A stretch of DNA of 64,000 nucleotides, taken from assembly GCF_000787575.1 (NCBI RefSeq), contig NW_012236518.1, forward strand, positions 186,001-250,000, in the 5' to 3' direction. The first letter of the stretch is position 1, and every line of letters starts with the position of its first letter. The position numbers and the translations under genes were made by a program. The stretch is from Acytostelium subglobosum LB1. Taxonomy: Eukaryota > Evosea > Eumycetozoa > Acytosteliales > Acytosteliaceae. Shown piece after piece: positions 10,648-23,621 of this stretch. The notes below the pieces were generated by a model. The model did no database searches and was not told the origin of the DNA. It saw only the letters and a program-made list of their open reading frames with translations.

Positions 10648-12803
10648 TATAATAATACTAGTTATGTTATGTTGTGTTATGTGTTGCGATGTGCAGAGAC
10701 GCATTGACAAAAGACGAACGAACCCCATGAGTCCACAGTTCAATTTGAAACTTTCAAGTTGAACATGAGTACACACAAGAGATAACCAAAGAAATAGATT
10801 GGAATAGAGTACAACTACATCTTTATATATTTATGGTGAAAGTAATAACATTGGACTCATGTCCATGGAGTTGGAATTGGAGTAGTTTGATAGGAATGGA
10901 CATTAGTTCGTCTTTGTGAATGATATTGAAGTGTCAATCAATCAATCGATCAATCACATCAATCAGACTACTTTCCATTAGCAATGGTAAACTCAGTTGT
11001 TGACCTAATTAGGTTCAATCAAGTTCATTCAAGGACTTTGTCAAATAATAGAATATGAAGGATTAGTAATAGTAGGATGGGTTTGGTCGTGAAGCAACAA
11101 TCATTGAAATCCTTGATTGTTATTCAGCGAAAATATTTTGTTTCATGAGTTTTTGCAAAAGGATGTGTTGTGTGTATTGATGTAGTTGTTGACAAAAATA
11201 GATGTATCTGTGAACATGTCAACTTGTTTATTGTATAAAGGACAACAAGTCGACATCCAATTAACATTCATACAATCAATAATATAAGTAATATATATCT
11301 AACTAAATAGATCAATATATATCATTGTTTTGTATAAGCTCCAATCAATCATTCAATCAACAGCCAAGTCAATCTAGTCAATCAAGTCAATCAAATCAAT
11401 CAAGTTATTTAGTTAAAGTATGTTACTCAATCAAATTACCAAAACTCCACTTATACCAATGGACACATATATATAACATGTCTTGTTATGTCTGTTGGAC
11501 ATGTACCAATCCATCACCCGTCACTCGATATAGCGACCACACTCGGGTGATCTTGATTACCCACCCACCCACCCATCCAACCAATCCCCCACTACACGAC
11601 ACGAGACAAAGCACGACAATCAATCAAACACACATACATACACACAGATAATACATATTTATCTCTATTTAATTTAATCTGGTACCAAAGAAGGGAAAGA
11701 GATAGAGAATAAGTGTGTTGTTGATCGATGTGTGTGGCGTGAGTGCGACCAATACCCGTCCATCCGCCGTCAATTAATTGTTGTTGGACATTGACATAAT
11801 AACCAAGCCGACTTTATCTCACATCGATGTCTGTCTGCCAGCCAGCCAGCCAGCCATGGTCAATTATATTTCCACCACCACGACTTTCAATCCAAGGTGT
11901 CATGTCGTATTGTGTGTTGTTGTGTTTATGAGAGTTGTGTGACACAATTGACATCGTCCACCTCTCACTTTGAACTCGAGCTCAATATCCTTTACGACAA
12001 CAACAACAACAACAATCCAGCTAGCTACAAACTCGACTCGACAACATAGCATTCATTCTTTCTTCCTTTCCTTCTAAAGAACTTCATTCATTGCACACGT
12101 GTGTTCATCACATTGTAAGTGTTTGGACAATCAATCACCAATCATCAATCAATCAATCATATATATTATGTGTTGTTCCACAGATAATTCGTTATCTCTC
12201 CAAAGATGGATAGATGGATGGATGCGAAGATACACTCAACATCACATCACATCACTTACAGACATGGAGAGATACAACAGTAAACAGAGAGAGAGAGAGA
12301 GAGGTGATTGTTTGGATTGGTTGACCATTCCATTCAAGGGTGTCAATCAAACACTTGGACACTCAAACACAATGTGTGATCATCGAGCGCCCTCTTTGGA
12401 CCAAACCACAACAACTAAACAACACCCCCCTGACCCTCTCTCACCAACCCACCTTGTGTTCGTATGTTTGTGCTTGGGCTAGATGGCCCACCATCTTTGT
12501 GCGCATCCATCGCACTGCACTCATTCACCCCCACACTCTTTAAACGATTTTGATAAATGATTATTTTTTTTATGTTCTTTTCTTTTTTTGTGTTGTTTGT
12601 AGGTAGGAGGGTTTGATCCTCTCCCTCACACCCACCTGTCTCTGTCTCTGTGCACTCTCTCTCACTCTCACTCTAACCTCAGTCACACACTACCGCCCAC
12701 AAGAGCGCTAACTTCTAACTCATTATCTCTTCTTTCTTCACTACCCTATCTCTGTACTAAATAGTCATAATCAATCAAATCAAAGTAATAATAATATAAT
12801 ATA
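10648..12803. promoter_or_regulatory. Long divergent upstream region of the ASNSD1-like gene and rac1
   Basis: A 2.2-kb non-coding stretch between divergently transcribed genes. It includes a CCTAATTAGG palindrome at 11004-11013, pyrimidine-rich tracts (12040-12090, 12620-12740) and AG repeats at 12287-12303. A plausible 5'-UTR intron for rac1 has a donor GTAAGT at about 12116 and an acceptor TTGTAG just before 12601; this rests on splice-like signals only. Short open frames here look like chance. Confidence 0.4.
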
Positions 12804-13609
12804 ATGCAAGCAATTAAGTGTGTCGTTGTTGGTGATGGTGCCGTCGGAAAGACCTGTCTGCTCATCTCTTACACAACCAATGCCTTCCCAGGCGAGTACA
12901 TCCCAGTAGGTATCCAATCAATCTCTTCTAGATTAACCTTTATTCTTCATCTTTCATCATCGATCAATCAATCAATCAGTCGAATAGTTTGTTGGGATTA
13001 TGAAGAATGCGATATATAACAGCTCAGGTTTAATGATTGATTGATTGATAGAATGATTGAAGAATAAGGATTGAATGAATGATCGATAGATTACTAATAA
13101 TATATTTAATTAATTAATAATTATAGACCGTTTTCGATAACTATAGCGCCAATGTGATGGTTGACGGAAAGCCAATCAACTTGGGTCTCTGGGATACTGC
13201 CGGTCAGGAGGATTACGATCGTCTCCGCCCACTCTCATACCCACAGACTGACGTGTTCTTGATCTGTTTCTCCATCATCTCACCATCCTCCTTTGAGAAC
13301 GTCACTGCCAAGTGGCACCCAGAGATCTGCCACCACGCACCAAACGTCCCAATCATCCTGGTCGGCACCAAGCTCGATATGAGAGACGACAAGGAGACCC
13401 TCGACAGACTCAAGGAGAAGAAGCTCAACCCAATCTCCTACGAGCAGGGTATGGCCAAGATGAAGGAGATCAACGCCGTCAAGTACCTCGAGTGCTCGGC
13501 CCTGACCCAGAAGGGACTCAAGAACGTTTTCGACGAGGCCATCAGAGCCGTCATCAACCCACCAATCAAGAAGAAGACCTCCTCCAAGTCTGGATGTCTC
13601 ATTTTGTAA
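12804..13609 (+). CDS. rac1: Rac1 Rho-family GTPase
   Basis: Two exons, 12804-12905 and 13127-13609; exactly 194 residues, close to the usual Rac length. The intron lies between Pro34 and switch-I Thr35. Visible motifs are the P-loop GDGAVGKT (10-17), switch [25 protein letters not shown] and the prenylation box CLIL after a Lys/Ser-rich tail. The sequence is nearly identical to the Dictyostelium Rac1 A/B/C group; I cannot assign the paralogue. Rac1 drives actin assembly through Scar/WAVE, formins and IQGAPs in chemotaxis and cytokinesis. Strong C-ending codon bias in exon 2 suggests high expression. Confidence 0.97.
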
Positions 13610-14380
13610 ACAGACTGTCTGTCGTCGTCCCCTCCCAGTTAGTGAACTACTCATCCTCCCCTGTTTATCACTTTATCTTGTAATCAATCCCCCTTCCCTC
13701 TCCCCTCTCGCTACACCTACCCTCTCTCTCTCTCTCTCTCTCAACCTCATTGTAATGGACAACTATACAACTATACAACAACAACAACAACAATAACAAA
13801 CCAAACCAAACCAAACCCAACCAACATATATATATTGGCAGGTTAGCTTAGCCAGTTCATCTGTGTACAATAATAACCACAAGCGCGCATCAGTTTAAAC
13901 GGCAAACAGGCAACAACCAACAACTAATACAACCTAACTTCTACAACAACAACAACAACTAATAACAATAACAACAACAATACAATATGTTGGTTATGTG
14001 GAGATGAATGAGTCCGTCTGTCCAATCCATCCTCAATCACTCACACACAACTCTTTTTGATTTAATAATAAATACCAGTATAACCAAGCTTATATAGGAT
14101 ACAATCAATGGTCTACTTTGATTGACTTGATTGATTGATAGACTTGTCAATGAATGAATGGATGAGGGAGAATTAGTGAGTCAAAGACAAGGTCGGTGTC
14201 CTTGTGTGGATTCTCATAAATTTAAGTGTGTTGAGTGTTGAGTGAGTGTGTTTCATTCATTCAAGGGTTATTGCCTCATTGCAATCTCACTCACTTATTC
14301 ATTCAAGTTACAACAACATTACATATTACTTTACATTCATATATACACACAACTTAGTCATAGAAGAGATAGAGAAAGAG
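13610..14380. other. rac1 3' region and upstream region of the TPR-like gene
   Basis: A 771-bp spacer between two plus-strand genes. Its first half is pyrimidine- and CAA-rich (CTCTCT run at 13720-13742, several ACAACAACA runs) and is probably the rac1 3'-UTR. The second half is AT-rich with TGAATGAATG repeats and TATA-like sequence close to 14381. No gene is visible. Confidence 0.35.
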
Positions 14381-15627
14381 ATGGATACTTTTGTAGAGGC
14401 AGTACGTGATATGACATTGTATGAACAAAAGCCTGTGTTCCAAGAGGCCATCAACAATTTGAATATACCATCACATTATGCTGAGAGAATAACAGAGGCA
14501 ACATTCCTGTTGTTGAGGTCAAAGTAAGTAAGAATGAAAGAAACGGAAGGAGAGAAGACAGAGACTTCTCCACAATGGGATGACAAATCTGGACCATCTC
14601 ATCTCACTCAATCAATCAATCAATGAAGGGATGCAATGGAAATGGAACTCATTGAATTTGGCCTTCAAACATTGAAGCAGATTGAGGCTCAGACCAAGGA
14701 TGAATCAGAATACAATGTTGAGATATGTTACTGTCTTGGTGCTATCCTTTGTGAATATGTAGGTCCACCAGTCCAGCCCAATCCAATCCTCCAATCAGAA
14801 TAACTAACATTACCCATGGATGGATATTTATGACTCCAGTCCAAACTTATTAATATAGATTATAGACGCAAGAAGGATGACCTACTACAACTTGGAGGAG
14901 ACTTCTTTTCAAAGGCTCTTGGATATCGTCCACTACACATGCCTTCACTGGTGGGCATGAAGAACATGCATTTGGCCCAGGCAGACATTGCCGAGACAGA
15001 GACCCAGGTGGTCAACTTCACTGGCAGGGCCAAAGAGTACGAGAACTACATCGAAGCCGTCAACAGGGGCGAGAATGTCGGCAACTATCCAGCAGCAATT
15101 TATACAAAGATCAAGAAGGTGCTCAATCACAAGGACACTGGCGCCATCTTCTTCAAGGACAGGGCGTACGCCAAGGCAGTTAGCGAGTATTACAGCGCCA
15201 AGTTGAACTTGCATGGAGTGGAGTCTTCTCTCAATGGTGTTCACTATGAAGAGTTGAGGAGGTTAAAGTTCACAATCCAAAATAATATTGTAAGTTCAGT
15301 ACATCTGTCCTGGTCAATGATCATCACATCATCCTAACATTCATTCATTACTAGGCTATCTGCTTGATGTTCCAGAACAAGATATCTCCAAATGCCACGA
15401 GGATATTGGATGAAGTGCTGACTGAGGATTCAAACAATGTCAAGTCATTGTACTTGCGTGGAAAGTGCAACCTGGCGATTGGTAGCTACAGATCAGCCGA
15501 GCAGGACCTCAAGAGAGCGTTGTCCTTGGCACCCAACGATCAGACCATCATGAAGGAGTTGGCCTATCTGGAACAAGTTAATGATCGTGCAGGCGAGGCC
15601 AAAGGATTCTCAAAGAATCAGCAGTAG
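14381..15627 (+). CDS. TPR-like protein, family not recognised
   Basis: Four exons: 14381-14523, 14629-14758, about 14873-15289 and 15355-15627; about 320 residues. The start of exon 3 is 14873 or 14876 (AAG repeated at the acceptor). It is soluble, helical and acidic. The C-terminal 90 residues read ATRILDEVLTEDSNNVKSLY, LRGKCNLAIGSYRSAEQDLK and ALSLAPNDQTIMKEL, a clear pair of tetratricopeptide repeats like those of FKBP/HSP90 co-chaperones. An earlier segment, AIFFKDRAYAKAVSEYYSAK, looks like another TPR helix pair. I do not recognise the N-terminal half (MDTFVEAVRDMTLYEQKPVF...), and no PPIase or J-domain is visible. A scaffold or co-chaperone role is only an inference from the TPRs. Confidence 0.75.
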
Positions 15628-15896
15628 AAGTAGTCTGCTTCGTCTAATCGTCGACCTTCCGTCGTATCCATCAGTCCTTCCTTTAAACATGTTTGTCTGT
15701 TTTGTTCGTCTACCTGATGATCATCAGGTGGAATAAATACCTGATTGATCTTTTACAATTGTATCTCCACTTTACAAGTTGTTTCCATTTCCTAATTAGG
15801 CGACCATCACACAAAACGATTTGATGGTTGCCAAATCTGGCGATTGTTCAGACCACATCATTTACATTCGTTCACACATTCGTATACACATGTAAG

Positions 15897-17422
15897 ATGG
15901 ATTCATTACCTGTTATAATACTTCAACATATAGTTGAGTGCTTGGATAAGCCATTGGATGTGTGTTGCTATGTGATGACATGCAAGAGGATATACATCAT
16001 CCGAAATTCAATCGCTCAGACAACAATCACTTGCCACTGTGCCAAACAATATCGATGTTCAATCAACCTTAACAAACTTGCCAACTTCCATCAATGTCTT
16101 CCACAATGTATGTATCTCTCAAAGCCTTTAAGTCAATAGCTCATTCACCCAATAAATCAATTACACATACTTTAGTTGCAGACTTTGATCTTGACCTTGA
16201 ATCGCACAGTGATAAGCCATTCAGGCCGTGGCCCAGCGATAACAACGATGGCCATGGGTTGAGTGTGATGATGGAGAAGCCTTTCAATCAATCGTTGAGG
16301 ACTGTGACCTTCCCTGCAGAGGTTACTTCGATCAGGTTTAGCATTGAATCACGGTTTAATCAATTGATCGAGCCTGGTGATTTGCCAGAGGGCATAACAT
16401 CACTCTCTTTGAATTTCTGCTACAACCAACCTATTAAGCCAGGCTCACTCCCACGATCAATCACATACATCTATTTCGGCAACAAGTTCGATTACCCTCT
16501 TGAGCATGGCTTACTCCCACCACATCTGCGCGAGCTTCGGCTGGGCCTCCAATATGAACAGCAGATCTATCCTGGCCAGCTACCAAGCTCGCTCACTACA
16601 TTGTATTATAATGGTAACCTTCAACATCAGCTCATTCCTGGTGCACTTCCATCGTCGTTGATCTACCTGCGCTTGGACCAAATCAATGGCCACCCTCTGA
16701 TCCCCGACACACTCCCCAGATCATTGGTGGAGCTTGTGTTTGGATCATCCTTCAACAGCCACATCATGCCTGGTGCGCTCCCTTCTGGACTCTGCTCACT
16801 CAAATTCGGGTATCTATTCAACAGACCTATCCAACAAGGAGTCCTGCCCGAGTCCTTGACCAGGCTAAAGTTTGGACATCAATTTAATCAACCGTTGGTA
16901 CCGGGTACTTTGCCCAAGTCCCTTCAAACATTGGAGCTGGGCTCGATGTTTGATCGATCACTAGTCTTGCCACACTCACTCATTCACCTATCACTTGGAT
17001 CAGAGTTCCAACAAACACTTACCAGTAAGATGATACCATCATCATTGACATCACTTAGGTATGCCAACAACATATCAGAGTTGATCACAATGGACACGTT
17101 CAAGCATTGTCGCATCCAGAACTTGAGGATGGACCTTGATACTCCAGAGGCACCTGGAATGTTGGATAAATCAATGTTTGGTGGACATGTCCAGACATTG
17201 ACAATGAAGTGGCACCATGATCTTCAGGATGCCATTAGACAATATATGGACTGTAGTGGCGGCATAACAAACTGTTATTTGAAGAGTCTCAAATCTATGA
17301 TTCGTCGACTGGATGATCAACAACATTACATCGTGATCAACAATCAATATGGATTATATATTCTCGATCATGATACACTACTCAATAATGCAAGGACCAT
17401 ATTCAAGCCAATAGATGATTGA
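15897..17422 (+). CDS. FNIP-repeat protein with F-box-like start
   Basis: Two exons, 15897-16107 and 16182-17422; 483 residues. The N-terminus MDSLPVIILQHIVECLDKPL resembles the F-box-like start of many dictyostelid FNIP proteins. From residue ~105 there are about twelve units of 20-22 residues of the FNIP pattern FNxPIxPGxLPxSLxxLxxG, for example FNQLIEPGDLPEGITSLSL, FNRPIQQGVLPESLTRLKF and FNQPLVPGTLPKSLQTLEL. They form an LRR-like solenoid. This family is greatly expanded in dictyostelids and mostly of unknown function; substrate recognition for ubiquitin ligases is a guess from the F-box-like segment. The intron is needed to fuse the two frames and has GTATGT and TTGCAG ends. Confidence 0.9.
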
Positions 17423-17585
17423 AATGGTAATTGGATGATCGATTGATTGAGGGTTTGGTGGGAATGGTGGTTTGGGGCTGGAACCATTCCAACCCATAAA
17501 TAACAAGTTCAATTCCTAATTTGGTTTCCATTCCTTTCATCTGATGGATCATTCAATCCGCTCAATCACTCACTCTTCAAACAAC

Positions 17586-18044
17586 ATGTTGACAACAACA
17601 AGATCGCTCTTGAACATTAGAACAACAACACTTATCCTTTCAAGAGGAGTTTCATCGTCATCGGCGTCAAGTATGAACAAAGGAGTGATCAAACTCAATA
17701 TCAATGTACATCCCAATGCAAAGCAATCATCTGTTGTCAGTGTTGGAGATGATGGTTCAATCGACATTAGGATCTCACAACCTCCAATCGATGGAAGGGC
17801 TAATGATGAGGTCGTAGACTTCCTATCTGATGTAAGTGATGCCACGCCACGTCACTCATACATGATCAACCTTGACTGATCAATCAATCAATCCCAGGAG
17901 TTAGGCGTCAGACGAAGATTGATACAAGTGGAGAAGGGTCTAAAGAGTAGGAACAAGGTGGTGTCTATAGATGTCAGTGAGCACAAGGAGTTGATGACGA
18001 TGGAGACGATCATTGAGAAGCTTCGATCAAAGATTGAGCTATAG
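17586..18044 (+). CDS. UPF0235 (DUF167, YggU-type) protein
   Basis: Two exons, 17586-17831 and 17898-18044; 130 residues. The core INVHPNAKQSSVV, then ISQPPIDGRANDEVVDFLSD and ELGVRRRLIQVEKGLKSRNKVV is the standard DUF167 sequence, including the PPxDGxAN motif. A basic Ser/Thr-rich N-terminal extension (MLTTTRSLLNIRTTTLILSR) suggests mitochondrial targeting. An upstream in-frame ATG at 17544 would add 14 residues; I preferred 17586 because the presequence starts there. Biochemical function of the family is unknown. The gene converges on Nup43 with only 30 bp between stop codons. Confidence 0.88.
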
Positions 18045-18074
18045 ATAGACACTTGATCAGGTTGTGTTGGCAAG

Positions 18075-19529
18075 TTATGACAGTGACTTTATGACAAGAC
18101 TCTGCGTGGAGCTCGAGCAGATGAGTGTCTGCAGCGATGTGTTGATGTCGAACGAGTCGATTGATGATGCCGTCAGACCACTGGAGATCACTGGTTGCAC
18201 CACCTTGTTGTACACATCAAACATGTTGGCCGATGTCATCTTGTTGTCGCGGTTGTAATCGTACAGGTACACCGAGCCATCCTCTGAGCAAGAGTACACC
18301 TGGCTAGACTTTGCTCTACTGAATGATACCTCCCAGACTATTGATCGTGCCGCGTTTGGTCAGCGTGTTAGTAGACAGAGCGATCGAGCAAATTGAGTTG
18401 AATAAACGCAACCAAGACATACCATTGGATGTATGATTCCTGTTCTGATCGATTGAGAATGAGTTCCTAAAGTCAAAGATTGATACATATCCATCTGCAT
18501 TACCGGTGGCTATGATATGAGGTTGATCGTGATGCACGGCAATACAGTGCACTGTCGACATTTGTGATTGTACTCTGTTGATTGATCGATGTGATGTGAT
18601 GCGAATGAGCAAGTGAGTGAGTACTTTGATTGATTGTGATCGTCGCCGAGTCAGTCATACTGTTTGATTGTCTTGATTGGAGCACTGTTTGAGCCTGATC
18701 TGATGTCCCAGAACTTAAGAACAGAGTTGACGCCTGATGTTATAAGTTCATTATTGCTCATGTATCGCACTGCATTGATTGACAGTCCATCGATCTTCTC
18801 TGTTTGATTGTTTGATTGATTGACGGGGATGTGTCAGTCATGATAATGGTCCACTTACTCGCTCACTCACTCAATCATCAGACGCACAACGACGCTTACT
18901 GTTTGTGTAGATTGGTTGGTCGTATTCATGGCTAAATATGTTCATGGATCCATCGCTACCAACTGTTGCAATGTGTTCGTTGTCAAAGCTGTTGTCAATC
19001 GAGTTGATACCGCCACGATGTGCATGCTCCCAACGCTTCTGTTTGGTCAATCTTGTGTTGGCGGCGGCTGAATCAGAGTCCTCACCATTCTGTTGCTGTT
19101 TGTTATGCTTGTGATGTGCTGCAGCAGGTTGTATACACTTTGCCGGTAGATCTGATACTGATAACAGTGTAAGAGAGCCATCAGAGTCACCATATACAAT
19201 AGTTGGTACACCTCTAATATCAACGAATCTCATATCGGTAACATTATGATCCAGTCCACCTACTGGAAAGGCACACAATTGTTCAGGTTCCTCTGATTGT
19301 GATCTAGTATCTATTGACCATAATGCTATATTATTGCACTATACATATCAACATATCTTGTAAGTACCTTCATTCAATCAATCAATCATTATAACATTGA
19401 AGGACAACCTACCTTTTGATTTGAACCTGTTGCAAACAAAGCATAATCATTGTGAAATGGACGATTATAACATCTTAAACGTCCTGCACGTTGAGTTATA
19501 TAATGTACTCTTGTTGCACTATCTGTCAT
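18075..19529 (-). CDS. nup43: Nucleoporin Nup43-like WD-repeat protein
   Basis: Five exons: 19529-19413, 19338-18900, 18799-18661, 18574-18423 and 18337-18075; 369 residues with all phases consistent. WD-like blades include YALFATGSNQKCNNIALWSI, HIATVGSDGSMNIF, LITSGVNSVLKFWDIRSG, HIIATGNADGYVSIFDFRN and VYSCSEDGSVYLYDY. Order and flanking sequence (ATGS...N.I.LWSI near the start, VWEVSF before the CSEDGS blade, an Ile/Leu-rich C-terminus) follow animal Nup43 rather than Seh1 or Sec13. Nup43 is part of the Y (Nup107-160) complex of the nuclear pore. One blade-linking loop carries a His/Gln/Asn insert (HHKHNKQQQNGEDSD). The gene diverges from the G3BP-like gene. Confidence 0.85.
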
Positions 19530-20010
19530 TCTTATGTAAATATATATATGATTGAATGAAGTATGAATGATTGAATGAATGAGTTAAGAAAGGCGCCATT
19601 ATGATGTTCAAACAAGTCAAAGTTCATCTTTTTTCATTTTTTTTCAATGATTTGATTTGGACCTTGATTGATTGAATGATTGAATGAATCAGAGGAGTGT
19701 GTGGGGAGTTGTAGAGGTCCCACATCATGACTCCACAAGTCAGAACTTTGAACACCACTTTCTACTTATCTGTATCTCTAATCTTTTTATATCTTTGTTA
19801 TCCATATATATATCCAATTTGGGTTTATTTGTTGGTGCTCTCGCAAACTCGCTAGCATATTCAAAGTATGTTAACTCAATCAATCAATCAAAAAGATCAA
19901 TCACTTACTAATCCGTCAATCAATCAACCAAACATAGATCATACCTATTATCTATCTATCTCTTTTAATATATACATATATATATACATAGTAATAATAA
20001 TAATAATAAT
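19530..20010. promoter_or_regulatory. Divergent promoter of nup43 and the G3BP-like gene
   Basis: A 481-bp divergent spacer with (TGAATGAT)n at 19553-19590, a T-rich tract at 19630-19650, TATATATATC near 19806 and (TAA)n directly before the G3BP-like ATG. No coding signal. Confidence 0.4.
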
Positions 20011-21870
20011 ATGTCTGATCAACAACAGAATGATAAATCCAAGCATATTGGAGCCATCTTCTTGATGAGGTACTATACAGTGCTCTCTACCAATCCAGAG
20101 AATCTCAAGCACTTCTATCATGACAAGTCATCATTCACAAGAAGAACACAAGTAGATAGTGTATCATCAGTAGTTGGTATTGAGGTATGTAGTAGTGACC
20201 TGGGATCATTCCACTCAATCACTCAATCACTCACTCATTCAATCAAATATAGAGTATCCATAATCAGGTGATGGAGCTTGGATTACTTGGAAGCAAGGTG
20301 TCAATCAAGACTATTGATACTCAAGAGTCACTTAATGGTGGTCTGTTTGTATCTTGCACTGGTGTGATGATCAAGTCCATGGAGCATCACAAGTTCTTCC
20401 ATTCATTCTTCCTTGAGAAGTCAGAGTCCAGCTACTTTGTCTTGAATGACATCATGGTCTTTGATGGAAAGGAGGAGCAACAAGATGATATTCCAGATGA
20501 AGGTATGTGTATGAGTGTGATTGATTGATCGAGGCCTCAACTAATCAATCAATCACAAACAACAAAAAGCAGCCTCAGCAGCAAATGATGAACAACAGAC
20601 ACAAAGAGTTGATCAAGTATCTATTGAGGCCTCTGCAACTAATGAGTTCAATCAAGTGATTTCAGTGACTTCAGATGACTTTGTTCAATCAAATGATAGA
20701 TTGGTGGCTGTGGAGGACAATGAGGCTTCATCTGGAAGTGCTTCACCATCAAAGACCTCGGGACTCGATGCAGAGCCACAACATCAAGAGGCCTTGCCAT
20801 CTGTTGCTGCAGAGACTGCCGTGACGCCAAGTGAAGTAGCTCATCCGACTTCATCTCAGGCATCGTCACCATCACCTCCACCACCAACACCCGTCCAAAC
20901 ATCGACACCCGCTCAAGCCCCAGCCCCCGCCCAAGCCCAAGCCTCAGCCCCAGCCCAACCCAAGTCATTCTCCTATGCTGACATTGTGTTGAACGCTGCC
21001 AAGTCTGATGTTGCACCAGTACCTCACGTTCAAACAGTCCAACCAATAGTCGTGGCACCAGTAACAACATCAACATCGACATCAACTCATACAGCAGCAG
21101 GAGCAGCAACAGCAACAGCAACAGCACATGGAAAGGAGAATCACAAGGAGGGAAGCACATTGTTTGTTAGCTTCGTGCAACAGGGCAAGCATCTGATCGA
21201 GGAGGAGTCATTACGTGCGACATTCACGCCATTCGGATCGATTGCCAACATCCGTTGTTTGACCGACTATGCCTTTGTCGAGTTTGACAAGTCGGAGCAT
21301 GTCCACAAAGTGTTGGAGCACATCACCACCTCTGGTCCACTGTTCATTGGAGAGCATCAGCTAAAGGTTGAGGAGAAGAAGAAGAATGCCAAGAGTAACA
21401 ACAACAACAATGTAAAGGCATCATCAAACAACAACAACAACAACAACAATAACAACAATAGCAAGAAGGGTGGAAAGGATAGAAAGGCACAGGATAACAA
21501 CAACAACAACAATAACAACAAGCAAGATAGAGATAGACATGATAGACATGACAACAAACACGACAGACATGACAGACATGATAGACACGATAGACAATCA
21601 ATGTCGACAAGTGGGGAGAGACAACACCAACATCATTCAGACAACAAGGGTGCCAACAACAAGCCAAAGATACATCAAAAGTCGAACAGTAACAACAACT
21701 CTGCTGTTCCAGTGGTAGCAAGTGGAGCACAACCACCAGCAGCAGGAGGAGTAGTAGTACCAAGCAAGCCAGAAGGTGGCGGTGGCGGTAGACCAAGGAA
21801 GCAGCCAGCAACAGCAGCACCATCAACAGCAGCACCATCAACAGCAGCTGCAGCAACCAAACAACAATAA
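20011..21870 (+). CDS. G3BP-like RNA-binding protein (NTF2-like + RRM)
   Basis: Three exons: 20011-20184, 20253-20502 and 20570-21870; 574 residues. Residues ~10-135 form an NTF2-like domain (FLMRYYTVLSTNPENLKHFY, SSVVGIESIHNQVMELGL, FFHSFFLEKSESSYFVLNDI), the arrangement of G3BP. A Pro/Ala/Gln linker includes SFSYADIVLNAA. The RRM at about 335-405 has RNP2 TLFVSFVQQG and the RNP1-like TDYAFVEFD. The tail is Asn-rich, then RHD repeats (DRHDRHDNKHDRHD...), then Ala/Gln. G3BP proteins nucleate stress granules and bind mRNA. Low-complexity Asn and HDR tracts would favour condensation; that part is inference. Confidence 0.88.
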
Positions 21871-22001
21871 ATATTATATATATATAGGTGTAGAGTAACT
21901 GTGGACAGACTAGTCTCAGTTGTAATAGTATATCCACAAACAACAACCAACGATGGGTCGTCTCCATTCATTCAATCATTCAATCAATCATCCAATCTCG
22001 A

Positions 22002-23417
22002 TCAGTGATTTGAATCAACATCCATTGGAGCATTGCCATTGTTAGCATTGACACTGCCATTGACACTGCCATTGCCATTGCCATTCTGATGATGCTGATC
22101 CAATGATGTTGATGCATCAGAGTCGTCTGAGCTTGCCTTGATGTTGTTCTCACAGCCTGGACAGTTGTGTAGCGACTCGTGTATGAATTGATCACAATCG
22201 AAACAGTACAATTGCTTGCAACGTGGACATTTGTAAAAGAGTGATGTCGATGTCCTGGGAATGGTGAGACAGCTAAAGCACGATATCTCATTGACCATAT
22301 CGCGCCAGTTGATCTCGACAAAGAATGGCACCTGGAAGAGGTGATGGTATGAACGCGCCAGATGCGGCGACGACACCAGCGACAGACTGCATATCTGGCA
22401 GTCGGTGGGAAGCTCGCAGAACTTACTGGAGCATCGCGGACACGTGTAGCTGATGTACTTGAACTGCTCGTGACACACGCACAGCTGCGGCGTGGTGGAC
22501 GTGTGTTGCTGTGGGAAGCCCATCTCGACCAGCGCCGCCTCGGTCTTGCCAAACGTTGGCGGAGGCTGGCAATGCAGCATCAGACACTCGTTGAAGTGCT
22601 CCTCGTTCAGCGCCACCTTCATCGTGCCATGTGTCGATTCGGATATATGTCTACAAATGAAGAGTTCGGCGGCCATGTGAATGAATGACACCCTTATCGA
22701 CTCCTTCCTCAGTATCTCTATCGTCTTTGACAAGTCTCCTGGATCACAAGACGTCAGACTTGAGTATATAACAATGATCTCTCTACTTCCATACTTTGGT
22801 ACATGTCTAAAGATGGGAGTTTGATTGAATGATTGAGTGAGTCATTGATTGAGTGCACACAATGATGATGATGATGATGATGATGGCCAAACATACGACA
22901 ATGTTGATATTGCAACATCCATTGAGTTTTGAATGGATGGATCGCCTTCCATGGCGGCCGAGTTCTTGAGTGCTAGGATGTGCCGTGATGGGTTGCCATT
23001 CATCTCGCTGACCTTCTCAGCCTTTGAGTTCTTGGTGATGATGAGTGACACTTGTGAGATTGGATTCTGATCAAAGAACTCCTTGATGAAAGATTCGGTG
23101 GCATTGAGCAGACATTGATGACGCGATGGTTTCATGTCTTGTGATGCCAATGTCTTTGAGAGATCGACCACCAAGCAGACATGACGTTGCATTCCACGAC
23201 GAACACGCTGTGCATCTATTCTCTGACGTCTTGTCCTCATCGTACGCTCCTTCTGAACTGATGGCCTTAGACCAGCCTCATCCTCCTCCAGATCATCCCA
23301 TGTCTTTTTGAAGTTACCCTCCCAAATGTACATATCATTCTGTTTATGTACATGTTCAGATGAGTCTCCCTCATCATCAATCAAGAAATCATCATTCTTC
23401 TTTCTTCTACTTCCCAT
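22002..23417 (-). CDS. gtf2h2: TFIIH subunit p44/Ssl1
   Basis: Two exons, 23417-22897 and 22806-22002; 441 residues. The N-terminal half is a Ssl1-type von Willebrand A domain beginning MQRHVCLVVDLSKTLASQDM, with EFFDQNPISQVSLIITKNS and REIIVIYSSLTSCDPGD. The C-terminal half has the two zinc modules: CVCHEQF...CPRCSSKFCELPTDCQIC and CFSCLT...YKCPRCKQLYCFDCDQFIHESLHNCPGC. This subunit stimulates the XPD helicase in nucleotide excision repair and promoter opening. A poly-Asn/Gly/Ser tail follows the zinc region. The gene is divergent from the SRR1-like gene (204-bp shared promoter) and convergent with the G3BP-like gene. Confidence 0.95.
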
Positions 23418-23621
23418 CTTTCTCTATCTTTCTTATTATCTGTTATTATTTGTTGATCTTCAATGTAAATGATGAAAAGTGTGAAACCCTTCACATTATC
23501 AATTGATTCTTCTAAACAAAGGGAGGGTCTTCATTTCTTAACTTTCGTCTGTTTTTCAAACATTGTTGTATACGAACGAATCAAACAAACAGATAAAAGA
23601 TAATAGATAGATATAGATAGA

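Noticed and set aside
21344-21967. Minus-strand Leu/Cys-rich open frame opposite the G3BP-like gene
   Set aside because: It mirrors Asn and Gln runs of the sense gene; composition is purely repeat-driven.
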